Shown in pieces: positions 47,301-55,677 of a stretch of 64,000 nt of DNA. The notes beneath the pieces are model-generated. The model searched no databases. It was given only the letters and a program-made list of their open reading frames with translations, and was not told where the DNA came from. The stretch is from Anthoceros angustus. Its lineage: Eukaryota; Streptophyta; Anthocerotopsida; Anthocerotales; Anthocerotaceae. A program made the translations under genes and the position numbers. The stretch is from NCBI GenBank assembly GCA_010909165.1, contig MU008158.1:707478-771477 (forward strand), written 5' to 3'. Each line of letters starts with the position of its first letter. The stretch's first letter is position 1.

Positions 47301-49146
47301 AACAGATATGGAGAGCGGGGGATGGGACACTAAAGGAAATGCAGCCTCAGAACCGTGGGAGACCGCAAAGGGAAGTGGCCAGCCTTCCTTTGGTGGGTGG
47401 GGGGATGAACCCATGGGTAGAAACACAAAGGAGCCCACAAGCTCTCCAGGTTGGGGAGGTGGAGATGCTACTGAAAACGCTGGTGCTGGAGGGTGGGGAG
47501 ACAAACCTACAGCTGGATGGGGCATGGATAGAGCAGAAGACACAACAGGTAAGACATCTCACGATGAGTGGAGAAGTGCGGGGGCAACAGGCTGGGGTAC
47601 AGCAGAGGGGACTGACTCTCGGCGGGGTCAAGAACAGGGCAGTAAGAATGATGGTTGGGGTGATACCACTAAGTCAGCCAACGGTGGTGGTGGTTGGGCT
47701 GACGCAGAAGTACCCCAGGCTTCAGATGAGTGGGGAGATGCAGGTAAGGCCGTAGCTGGAGATGACGGGGCCCAAGTTCCATCAGCAGGTGGATGGGATG
47801 ATGATGTCGCAGCCAGATGGGGAGATGCAGGTAAAGCTGCAGCAGGGGAGACAGGTGAGTGGAGCCAACCCTCAGCAGGTGGACGGGAAGACGATGCCCC
47901 GGGGGGATGGGGTAATGCTGGTAAGATTGCTGCAGCGGATCCGGGTCAACTTGAAGACAAGTGGGGTCAAGCTCCATCTGTGGCTGGACATGATAATGTG
48001 GCCCCACCGTCCCGTTCCGCTCCTAGGCACAACAGGCCCTTTGACGATTTCTCAGGTGGACGAAGAAGGAAACAGGATACGTCTTGTTCTGGTGCAAACA
48101 CGGAACCTCTTGGTAAAAACCGATTTTGGAATAAGGGCGACCTCAGTGTTTCTTTTAAACCAGATGATAAAGTGCAGCCCGCTGCTGAATCAGGTGCTTC
48201 TGGAGCGTCGAGAATTGACGTAGGAAGCCAAGAATCTGCTGGGAAGAGGAGTGTAGACAATGCTTTGTGCGATGCAGGTATAGGAGGCTGGGGCGACAAG
48301 CAGAAGGCTGTTGAGGAATCTAGTGGCTGGGATACCCCAGAAGTAGGAGGGCAAGCACTTGGCTGGGGTAAGCCTGTCGAGGCTGACTCAGGAGGTTGGG
48401 GCAAGACTGTCGAGGCAGACGCAGGAGGTTGGGGCAAGCCTGTCGAGGCAGACGCAGGATGTTGGGGCAAGCCTGTCGAGGCATACACGGGAAGTTGGGG
48501 TAAGGCAGATACGAATGAATCAGGTTGGGGTCACAAAGAATCGGCGAAGAGTGATGATTGGGGGGCAAAGAATGATGATTTGGGACCCGTGAAAGACACA
48601 GGAGGCTCGGGTGCATCCGAAGGTGAGCAGAAGCTTGCCGGGGGCAAGGGTAGGGGAAGGCGGGCAACAGGGGATGGGCAACAAATAGGAAGACAAACCG
48701 GGCGTCCACCACGCGCACCAGGTGGACAACCACCACGCGCTGCACGATTTCAAGAGGCCCCCGTCTTGTCACCTGAGGACGATGCAGTGAAGAATGAGAT
48801 TGTGGCCATCCTGCAAAGAGTACAAGAGATACTGGATAAGGGTGGAATACTTTCCGACGAAGATGCCAAGTTTATCATTGAGAAGGCTCTTGCCTACCAT
48901 CCGGACAGAGAAACCAAGACCAGTGGCGGCATCGATCACTTCAAGGCTGATTCGCATCCGCTGTACCCTGCCTCCCGGTGCCTGCTGATTGTGCAGACAG
49001 ATGGTAGCGAAACTGATTTGTCTCACCACAGATGTATGCAGGAATATGCGAGGTCCAAGAGCAAGGTTTTGTTCGAGAACTACTCCTTGTTTTTTAAACC
49101 ACCAAGACCTCCGAAGGCTAGACATCCAAGGGCTGAACAGGAGTGA
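44371..49146 (+). CDS. NRPE1: RNA polymerase V largest subunit, 5' end missing
   Basis: NRPE1 is the catalytic subunit of Pol V, which makes the scaffold transcripts used in RNA-directed DNA methylation in the nucleus. The window holds 1,591 residues, open from the gap edge to TGA. The metal-binding NADFDGD is at residues 84-90 of this fragment, followed by FAPQSFEVLGEMRELM and QMISPQGGQ (bridge-proximal region), then the trigger-loop region around GEPVGVLAVTALVQPIY. From about residue 980 the C-terminal domain carries roughly two dozen GW/WG dipeptides, the Argonaute-binding hook. Five 13-residue units of the type GGWGKPVEADA lie at about 48,359-48,510. The last 125 residues form a DeCL-type domain (HPDRETKTSGGIDHFKAD, YPASRCLLIV). 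The DFDGD, WG platform and DeCL together separate it from NRPB1 and NRPD1. The N-terminal third, including the clamp, is missing. No intron interrupts 4.8 kb. Confidence 0.93.
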   Translation, partial: GPKASLAKRGVPYYERDGEITATAKNPDWEPQIGDVAYRFLMDGDLVFVNRNPSLHKHSLVALRVRRHSPTAIALNPLLCGPLNADFDGDALHVFAPQSFEVLGEMRELMTVPQQMISPQGGQVMIRLTQDALLGAHLLTSFGVFVDKPAMGQLVCQTSSSMPEPAILKSPNSGPLWTGAQVFGLTLPAELDYTHSSGVLISKGELLRCGGASDWLGSSPESIVGQICSKLGPESAVEHLNIAQYVIHGWLLMRGFSIGLDDVYATKDSAARKKLTRAIKEEFRIRKRRVLDHPLVSGNLRKKRVSALEDFDYMDLDGDDELLQKVEQIISRSKDKHKEEIAVVEFRGLPAIIESLITSQMAQSNSLLRMVKSGSKGSMAKVVQQSGLLGLQLNAGAKLLPHKKSSKFKYGMPLQQGGCDDEASAKKNDDEAWEGCGVVGSSFLEGLSPVEFFTHAMSSRLATISQCLDVREPGSLFKSLMCFLRDVYVAHDGTVRTRLGKCIIQYFYGGALAACETTGMDDKSMREVCQTAAGEPVGVLAVTALVQPIYQAILDTPHQTGIKDMRPLELLQETLLPRFMSLAKPCDQKVILRLNKPSTCNCNTELYGCSCVEKVAVQVQNHLRKLSLDKLVTGTAIVFEQQDGGTVSPWIGHIQVSLEELEYHELTMEGLLFQLEKLVTDPNNAKILGHVEFSKCISCNSTKSNGGPCIRIRTEYPVQTPALAESLEFIKYTLFPALLKTGVKGSNLIQSVNILWETKVSPFRISETDPEETVVEVVTQGKQPRGKSFSIVKLACIPIMDLVDWSRSSPYSIQELRQSHGIEAAHHCILHRLKLAVKSMGAVVHPHHLQLIADFMAFTGDAVGFMYAGYKDYIRSISCSAPFTQGAFQAPWKSFADAAQKGESESVNGVLSSCAWGKRAPIGTGADFEIQYVARDTAKLLEVDIHEFYGQVAAEVARLRPVPEIPFPEMVVASPGATDMESGGWDTKGNAASEPWETAKGSGQPSFGGWGDEPMGRNTKEPTSSPGWGGGDATENAGAGGWGDKPTAGWGMDRAEDTTGKTSHDEWRSAGATGWGTAEGTDSRRGQEQGSKNDGWGDTTKSANGGGGWADAEVPQASDEWGDAGKAVAGDDGAQVPSAGGWDDDVAARWGDAGKAAAGETGEWSQPSAGGREDDAPGGWGNAGKIAAADPGQLEDKWGQAPSVAGHDNVAPPSRSAPRHNRPFDDFSGGRRRKQDTSCSGANTEPLGKNRFWNKGDLSVSFKPDDKVQPAAESGASGASRIDVGSQESAGKRSVDNALCDAGIGGWGDKQKAVEESSGWDTPEVGGQALGWGKPVEADSGGWGKTVEADAGGWGKPVEADAGCWGKPVEAYTGSWGKADTNESGWGHKESAKSDDWGAKNDDLGPVKDTGGSGASEGEQKLAGGKGRGRRATGDGQQIGRQTGRPPRAPGGQPPRAARFQEAPVLSPEDDAVKNEIVAILQRVQEILDKGGILSDEDAKFIIEKALAYHPDRETKTSGGIDHFKADSHPLYPASRCLLIVQTDGSETDLSHHRCMQEYARSKSKVLFENYSLFFKPPRPPKARHPRAEQE

Positions 49147-49328
49147 GCTCTTTAGATAATTCAGACTTCAATTGGAACGTACGCGCATGACGATGCTCGT
49201 TGCCGAGACGTCCAAAATTTTGAAAATGGCAGACAATCTAGCTTTGCTAGTCTAACTTCTAGACGATACAACCCTAAATCGCGATCGCGGTCAGGATGAT
49301 AGAAAGTTGTCATGTAGCGAGTACCTAC

Positions 49329-51725
49329 CTACTTTCCCCTATGCCTGGGGGTCGGACTAAGTGGGCCAAGGGAACCTTCCTGTACAAGCTGTAAACTGAG
49401 CTCCTTCAGCTTCGCACAGACCTGCTTACTTTGTGAGTGCGTAACCTCTCCGGCCATGAACACATGCACCTCATGCATGTGCTCAATCCAGCTTTGGCCA
49501 GGCTTTTTCCACGCACCTGAGCGCCGCCGTAACTCATCGACCTCCTTTGCTTCATCCCACATGCCGGCGTCTGAATACATATTCGCCATAAGCAAATACG
49601 CCGCACCTTGCTGTGGCTGCAACCGTACGGCCCACTCAAACACCTGATTCCCAAGCTCTACATTTTCATACTTGCGGCAGGCGCCAAGCAGGGACAAGAA
49701 AACAGCCAAATCAGGCTCCATCGGCATTCTCGACAGCAGTTTTTCGGCTTCAACTAAAAGTCCAGCACGACCAAGAAGATCAACAAGGGCCGCAAAATGG
49801 TCCACTTCCGCGGCAATCCCGTAGTTTTGAGTCATGCATACAAAGTACTCAATTCCCTTCTCAACCATGCCACCATGACTGCATGCAGAGAGAACTAAAA
49901 CAAAAGTCACTGAATCTGGCGATATTCCCGCCTGCTGCAGTTCCTCAAAGCATCGCAAGGTCATCTCCCACTCTCCTAGTCTTGCGTACCCTGAAATCAA
50001 GGCATTCCATACGACTATATCCTTTTGGGGCAGCAAGTGAAAGACATGCCGAGCATCTAACATATTTCCACAGTTTCCATAAGCGTGGATAAGTGCGGTG
50101 CCTAAAGTAAGACTCAGATCAGATCTTGACTGCATAATCTGACGGTGAATCTGATTACACGCACTGAGGGTTCCAACATCGCTGCATGCTTTCAGAGCCC
50201 ATAGAAAAGTAGCTTCATTTGGTTGCACACCTTCCCATTGCATCTTAGAATATTGCACAAGAGCCTGCTCACCTTGTTGCTGCTGCACGTAAGCAGAGAT
50301 GATGGCATTCCAGGTCACCACATCACGCTTGGACATTAAGTCGAACACATGCTTTGCATCAAGGATGCTGCCACAATTTGCGTACATCTGAATAAGAGTA
50401 TTCGCGACAAACAAGTTGGACTGATAACCTCGTTGCATAACTTCAGCATGTATGGCCTTTCCCTTTCGTAGGGCCCCCACCATGAACAATCCCCCGTTTG
50501 AAAGCACATTTTCCTCCCTTTCTGCCAAGCTAGCACATGCCGTAACCACTATCACAAAGGTGCGATCGTCTGGATTCACACCTTCAACTTGCATTTGGGC
50601 ATAGAGTTGCAGAGCCTTTTCACTCTGATTTTCCTGAACATATGCTGTAAGCATTGCATTCCATGATACCACACTGCCCTGTGCCAGTGCGTTGAATACA
50701 TTCCTAGCAACCTCAGTGCTACCACAGGTTGCATACATGTGGATGAGAGAACTATGGACAAACATGTTTGACTCATAACCCAACTCAGCAGCTTCGGTAT
50801 GAAGGATCCTACCCTGCCCCAAAGCGTCATCTTTAGCTGATGAGTGTCCCATGCTAGCAAGCTTGCCGCATGCCTTCAGCAAACTTACAAATGTCCTCTC
50901 GTTGGGCCTCACACCATCTTGCTTCATCTTCAGATACAAATCAAAAGCTGTTTCACCATGTTCTACCTGGGCATAGCCAGAAATCAATGCATTCCATGAT
51001 GCTATGTCTGGCTCCGACAGGTTGTCAAAAACAAGTTGTGCCTCCACCATGCTTCCACACCGTGCATACATGTCCAGGAGAGTTGTTCCGACGAATAAGT
51101 CAGACTCACAATTATGCCTCACAATCTCAGCATGAACCCATCTCAAATCTTCAGAACTGGAGCATGCTCTGAGAAGACCTAGGAATGTGTGTTTATTCGG
51201 CCTCACATCGTGTCCGAGCATCTGCTGATACATTTGGAGAGCCTTACAACCTTCTCCAGCCTTGGCCAAACCCGATATTATGGCAGTCCACCCAAAAACA
51301 CTCCGATGATGTAGTCTCGGGAACAATTGAAGAGCTCCTGATATATCTCCGCACTTGACCAGTGCACTAACAAGAGTTTCACCCAATAATCCGCTTGTCT
51401 CCAACCTCTTTTCTGCAATGTGAGCATGCAGTTCCTTGATCTCAGCCAGCGCCCCATTCTTCATGCAAGTCTGCAACAGGCGCCTGTAACTTTCAACTGA
51501 GAGCACAGCACCCTGTTGGTCCAGAACTGACAGAACATGCAGAGCCTTTTGCAGCTGCCCCCCCTCACATAGGCGTCTCAACTCATGTTCGTCATCCGAG
51601 TTCATGTAGACCCTGGCATGGATAACAGTTACAACCTTCATTACACCTATCATTGCAGAACTGCCCCCTCTTCTCAAACCATTTTTCTTCACGAAAACCT
51701 TACTTGCAGGCCAGTAAATGCTCAC
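49329..51725 (-). CDS. PLS-class pentatricopeptide repeat protein, E subgroup
   Basis: This is a single-exon, 798-residue PPR protein, probably organelle-targeted, of the class that binds RNA in a sequence-specific way for editing or processing. Repeats begin at about residue 60 and run almost to the end in P-L-S order, with hallmark segments such as LLQTCMKNG, GWTAIISGLAKAG, SWNALISGYAQ, LIQMYANCGSILDAKHVF and VDLLGRAGLLVEAE. The C-terminus has the E motif (RRSGAWKKPGQSWIEHMHEV, HVFMAGEVTH) and stops shortly after KLKEL. No DYW deaminase domain follows, so it would need a partner to edit RNA. The first 45 residues are basic and hydrophobic with a possible internal start at Met-26. Its stop lies 182 bases from that of NRPE1, in convergent orientation. 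Confidence 0.92.
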   Translation of the reverse strand: MSIYWPASKVFVKKNGLRRGGSSAMIGVMKVVTVIHARVYMNSDDEHELRRLCEGGQLQKALHVLSVLDQQGAVLSVESYRRLLQTCMKNGALAEIKELHAHIAEKRLETSGLLGETLVSALVKCGDISGALQLFPRLHHRSVFGWTAIISGLAKAGEGCKALQMYQQMLGHDVRPNKHTFLGLLRACSSSEDLRWVHAEIVRHNCESDLFVGTTLLDMYARCGSMVEAQLVFDNLSEPDIASWNALISGYAQVEHGETAFDLYLKMKQDGVRPNERTFVSLLKACGKLASMGHSSAKDDALGQGRILHTEAAELGYESNMFVHSSLIHMYATCGSTEVARNVFNALAQGSVVSWNAMLTAYVQENQSEKALQLYAQMQVEGVNPDDRTFVIVVTACASLAEREENVLSNGGLFMVGALRKGKAIHAEVMQRGYQSNLFVANTLIQMYANCGSILDAKHVFDLMSKRDVVTWNAIISAYVQQQQGEQALVQYSKMQWEGVQPNEATFLWALKACSDVGTLSACNQIHRQIMQSRSDLSLTLGTALIHAYGNCGNMLDARHVFHLLPQKDIVVWNALISGYARLGEWEMTLRCFEELQQAGISPDSVTFVLVLSACSHGGMVEKGIEYFVCMTQNYGIAAEVDHFAALVDLLGRAGLLVEAEKLLSRMPMEPDLAVFLSLLGACRKYENVELGNQVFEWAVRLQPQQGAAYLLMANMYSDAGMWDEAKEVDELRRRSGAWKKPGQSWIEHMHEVHVFMAGEVTHSQSKQVCAKLKELSLQLVQEGSLGPLSPTPRHRGK

Positions 51726-52461
51726 TTGTCAAGTACTGACCTGCTCGTGCAATCCACAGCGAAACTTGAGCTTGGCTCCGAAGACCTCCTGATCAGCTGA
51801 GCTTCAAGTTGCTGCCGTTCCACCCAGAAGACCTTCAACCTGTAGCACTTCCAAGAAAAAATGGCTCTTTCTCTGGTAACCCAAAGAGGGCGCTTCTGCA
51901 TACATAGCATTGTTTGAGTTCAAGACTTCAGTCCTCCATGATTCTCATGAGCGCAGTTTCCGGTGCGGAAATACCTCAAGCATTCGCTTGCCCACCCAAC
52001 TTGCAGGATACGCCAGTGTCTCTTGCCCACCCATCCTTGGTTTCTAGAGATAATTCCCTTCACCTCGTCCATCGACGACACTGAGACAATGCCGTAGGGT
52101 CTCATCGGCACCTGTTCCTTACTCGTCTCCACAGTCCTTCTGTTCATGGCCAGTTCCGTAGAGGAGGCTCCGAGCTGCACGCGACATCAACTTCCCATGG
52201 CCATCAGCCGGACATCGCCGGAGATAGGACATCCGCAATTCCACACCTTGTGATGTGGTAGTTGATCATGCTAATAAATCATATGATGTGAGCGCGACAC
52301 GTTACCACATGATGTCATGCGAAAGCCATTCGAAAGGATGGGTTTAAATTTTATCCGAATAATGATGAAATCCAACAATCTACGAAACCGTATTCTGGCA
52401 TGATGCGCTGTAGGTATTACCCACCTGTATGCACGTACATATCAGAGTTTCAGATTGACCG

Positions 52462-52538
52462 CGTCCCGGTCTCGGTCTCGGTCTCGGTCCCGGTCCCGGT
52501 CCCGGTCCTGGTCCTGGTCCCGGTCCCGGTTCCGGTCC
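52462..52538 (+). repeat. Hexanucleotide microsatellite (GGTCTC/GGTCCC)
   Basis: About 12 units of GGTCTCGGTCCC-type hexamers with occasional CTGGTC variants. Confidence 0.9.
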
Positions 52539-52605
52539 TCGACTGTGCAGAACCGGGGACTGACGGTTCCCTAACGTGCTGGTCCAAAATGGAGCAGCAT
52601 GGGCA

Positions 52606-52985
52606 GAAGAAGAATTTTATTTAAGTTCACTAAGGACGGATTTCCATCATGGGACTTGGTATTTAATAAGTTGTATGATGATGTGGCTAAGCTACTTGCA
52701 CCAAGGGTATCCATGCAAATTGGCTTAGGCCAAATGGACACATTTATAAGGACATCGTTATTAAGCATCCTGTACTTAGATCGATATTTAGATGGAGTGC
52801 CTAAAGGGAGTGGATGCCCTTGGTGCAAGTGACTTATTTAGATAGAGTGCCTAAAGGGAGTGGATGCCCTTGGTGCAAGTGACTTAGGCCCATCATGGTA
52901 CAAGTTGTTAAGTAACAAGTCCCATGACAGAAATCCATCTTTAGTGGACTTAAATAAAATTCAAATTCTTCTTCTTCTTTTACTC
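52606..52985. repeat. Miniature fold-back repeat (MITE-like), copy 1
   Basis: The left arm (about 52,606-52,720: AAGAATTTTATTTAAGTTCA, then GGATTTCCATCATGGGACTT and CTACTTGCACCAAGGG) is repeated in inverted form at about 52,855-52,985. In the centre a block of about 45 bases (AGTGCCTAAAGGGAGTGG and GATGCCCTTGGTGCAAGTGA) is duplicated in tandem (about 52,792-52,832 and 52,843-52,885). The same sequence recurs at 56,099-56,250 (diverged) and 56,685-57,085. No coding capacity is present. Confidence 0.75.
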
Positions 52986-53465
52986 TTTGTAGGCGCTCAT
53001 CTAATTACCAATCTAAGTGCAAGATGCTTAATAAAGACGTTCTTATAAAGACAAATGGACACACATGGTGTACCAATATAAACGCTAATTTGTGGCTCAT
53101 CAATGGAGCAAGATATTCTATGTAATCTGATTGGTTTAAATTTTTAATAAATATTTGTAATATAAAAAGGGTCTACACTCCAGTGACCGAGAGCCCCGAA
53201 AAGTACCGGTTCCTGTCCGGTGAGAAACCGGGAGTACAGTACTTCGAAAATGCTGGTCCCCGGGACCGATAGAGTAGGCGGTCAATCAGAAACTCTGAAA
53301 CCGTGACACAGTGACACATATGTATGTACATATGAAGATGTAAAGCTTCATTCTTTTGATTCTACCGCGATCCTGATATCGTCCCCTAAACGACGTCTTG
53401 ATTGCCGCAGCTTGTGCTGTTAGGGCAAGCGGAAGTTCGTGCTTTCGTCTCGTTGGTGCCAGGCC

Positions 53466-54314
53466 ATGGCCGCTGCTGCCAAAGAGCTGCGGTTTCAGCT
53501 GGAGACTCAGGCGTCGGCTTTGCAGAAGATTCAGAAAGGTGATGGCGTGTTCGTAAGCTGGCGCGGCAGTGTGAGATTTTGCTTGATGACTTTTTCGTGC
53601 CTGTCAGCTCTGCTCTCGACTAATTTCAGCAGCTGCTGTCGGCCCTGTGGTGTCCATGTGTGTGTAGACATCGCCAAGAACCACCAAGTGCGGCGGCAGT
53701 ATACAATTCAGCACGGGGAGAATGAGATGGTGCAAAAGGTGCTCACAGAATCACCTTTGCCAACTCTGCAATTCGTTGCCTGTGTTGCTGAGCAAGATAA
53801 ACTCGCTATGGTGGTTTGGTATCGGGGCCTTCTCTGAGCAGGCCGCGCCTCTGTTGGCCACCGTGGTGCGCAGGAGCTAGAGCTGCTTGAGGATGACGCC
53901 AACGTGTATAAGGCCATCGGCCCGTTGCTGGTGAAGCAGGATCTGGTAGAAGCAAGGACCAACGTTAACAAACGCCTTGAGTACATCACCTCAGAGCTGT
54001 GAGTGTCGAAAGCGTGGAATACGGTAGGTGACAGAATTGTAATTTACTACGAGGCGTCATCCTGATCTACTGATATTTTTTGCAGGAGGCGGTTGGATGC
54101 CACGCTCAAGAACTTGGAGGAGCAGCAGAGCAGCAAACAGGACGAAGTAAGTGCATATAGGATTGCTCGGTTCCACCTCTCCTGCATTGGATGCCATTTT
54201 GCGACGGAGAAACAAAGCCCTTGCAGTACTTTGATATGAGCTCTGTTACATCTTCAGGTTTTCAAGCTGCAGCAACGGTTACAGGCCGCACAGACCGCCA
54301 AGGCGAAAACTTGA
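53466..54314 (+). CDS. PFD6: Prefoldin subunit 6 (beta type)
   Basis: This is a beta-type subunit of the hexameric prefoldin co-chaperone, which delivers nascent actin and tubulin to the TRiC/CCT chaperonin in the cytosol. I join five exons: 53466-53538, 53668-53738, 53874-53998, 54086-54146 and 54258-54314, all GT-AG. The product is 128 residues, the usual length. It starts MAAAAKELRFQLETQ (first helix of the coiled coil), continues with ENEMVQKELELLEDDANVYK and IGPLLVKQDLVEARTNVNKR (the beta-hairpin and its signature) and ends with the second helix RRLDATLKNLEEQQSSKQDE and a lysine tail. It is separated by about 280 bases from the hydrolase gene on the same strand. Confidence 0.93.
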
Positions 54315-54597
54315 TGTGTCGCTCGTAGCCTCTCTTGTATGTACTATAGTCTGCTTGGTTGTTAGCAGAGTAGTCACCACGCTTTCTTTCTCACATCCTT
54401 ATCACTATTCTAATGCAAGAGGACCTGTCAGGTACAGCCACTTGTAGACCATATGAGCACCGACTCTATCAGCAGCCAATCCCGTGCACCCACATTGAAT
54501 AATGCAATTTGCCCCCTCCATACTTCTCCTTCACCTTGTGCTTCCTGACTGCTCGTTTCCATCCGTAGGGGCTCGGAGGCAGCTGGGACAGGAAGCC

Positions 54598-55677
54598 ATG
54601 CCGGCCCGGATGCTTCTGCTGCTGCTTGCCTGCGTGCTTTCGGGCACCTGCTTTGGCATTGGCAGTGGAGCAGCTGCGTCCGACTACGCTCCATCAGCAT
54701 GCCCGTCCGTCCCCGACCCGGCCTTCCGCCCTGTGTTTGAGGAAATCCAAGGCACAGGCACAGGCCCCGGGACCTTCTACATCTCGCAGATCCCTGCATC
54801 CCCCAAGGCGGTTCTGGTCATCTCACACGGGCTCAACCGCTCGCCCTACACCTTCTGGGACCGGCACCCGGACTGCGCCCTGTGCACGGGCCTGCCCGAG
54901 GACCGGGCCATCGCGCTGGAGGCTTTGCGGAGAGGCTACGCGCTGGTGGCCGTCAAGTCCATCGGCGTGGAGTGGGAGACATGGCCGTTCCAGGAGTCGA
55001 GGGACCGGGCGAACGTGGAAGAAGCGTTGGAGTCCTGGCTGCTCCGCAATCCGCAGCTGCGGGGCCTGCCGCTAGTGGGCCTGGGAGTGTCTGCCGGGGG
55101 CAACTTCTCCTCCGCTCTGGCTCTGGACCTGGAGTTCGCGGGGCTGGTGTTCATGGTGGCATCGGGAAGCTTCGAGGTGCTGGAGCAAGTGAACGGGCTC
55201 CCGTACCCGCCCACCATGTTCATCCACATGCCCAAGGATCCGTGGGAGGATAGCGTGCAGCTGGCGATGGAGCTGATGCGCCGGCGCGGCGTGGAGGTGG
55301 TGGAAGTGGTGTGCAACGAGTTCCCCGTGGCCCCGAACCTCTTCACGGCGCGCATTCCGTGCGTGAGCCAGCAGACCGGCGAGGCCATCTACCAGGCTCT
55401 CGCCGAGTCGGGGCTGCTGGATGCGCGGGACTTTCTCATCCGCGATCCCAGGCTGGCGGATTCCTGGAAGGAAATCCTGCGCCACAGGCGCATCTTGCCT
55501 GACTGTGCTCCCAATGAGCTGTGCCTCCAGTCGCACCTGTTAGAGGAGCTCAACATTGCGTGGGCCTCCCACGCTATAACCAGCTTGCCGTCCAAACACA
55601 TGTTCGACTGGCTCGACGCTCAGGTCGAGAGGAATCGAGATAGTCTCTCATCCCTTCACTTCGTAGAGGCCCTGTAG
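54598..55677 (+). CDS. Secreted alpha/beta-hydrolase-fold protein
   Basis: This is a single-exon gene for 359 residues. The chosen start gives a good signal peptide (MPARMLLLLLACVLSGTCFG, cut near GAAAS). An in-frame ATG at 54,502 would add 32 residues but lies before a plausible 3' splice site at about 54,568, so it may be in the leader or an intron. The core has VLVISHGLN (oxyanion strand and turn), EALRRGYALVAV, and the nucleophile elbow GVSAGGN (GxSxG type), followed by FAGLVFMVASGSFE and a histidine-containing segment (FIHMPKDPW). The substrate is unknown; lipase, esterase and dienelactone-hydrolase-like roles are possible. Cysteines in pairs suit an extracellular protein. Its last coding bases have been copied into a downstream tandem array. 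Confidence 0.85.
   Translation: MPARMLLLLLACVLSGTCFGIGSGAAASDYAPSACPSVPDPAFRPVFEEIQGTGTGPGTFYISQIPASPKAVLVISHGLNRSPYTFWDRHPDCALCTGLPEDRAIALEALRRGYALVAVKSIGVEWETWPFQESRDRANVEEALESWLLRNPQLRGLPLVGLGVSAGGNFSSALALDLEFAGLVFMVASGSFEVLEQVNGLPYPPTMFIHMPKDPWEDSVQLAMELMRRRGVEVVEVVCNEFPVAPNLFTARIPCVSQQTGEAIYQALAESGLLDARDFLIRDPRLADSWKEILRHRRILPDCAPNELCLQSHLLEELNIAWASHAITSLPSKHMFDWLDAQVERNRDSLSSLHFVEAL

Larger units (their letters stand above)
51726..53465. other. Intergenic region with repeats, upstream of prefoldin gene
   Basis: This contains the divergent upstream regions of the PPR gene (-) and the prefoldin gene (+). Within it are a GGTCTC/GGTCCC microsatellite (52,462-52,538) and a fold-back repeat (52,606-52,985), listed separately. 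No other gene is seen. 53,180-53,280 is a GC-rich, CCGG-containing stretch without a clear repeat unit. Confidence 0.5.

Noticed and set aside
47093-47755. Overlapping 220-residue frame within NRPE1
   Set aside because: It lies in another frame of a G-rich WG-repeat region where stops are rare; no family resemblance.
54502-54597. Longer start for the alpha/beta hydrolase
   Set aside because: It would place sequence ahead of the signal peptide, and a splice acceptor-like CCATCCGTAG lies between. The downstream ATG is preferred, though not proven.
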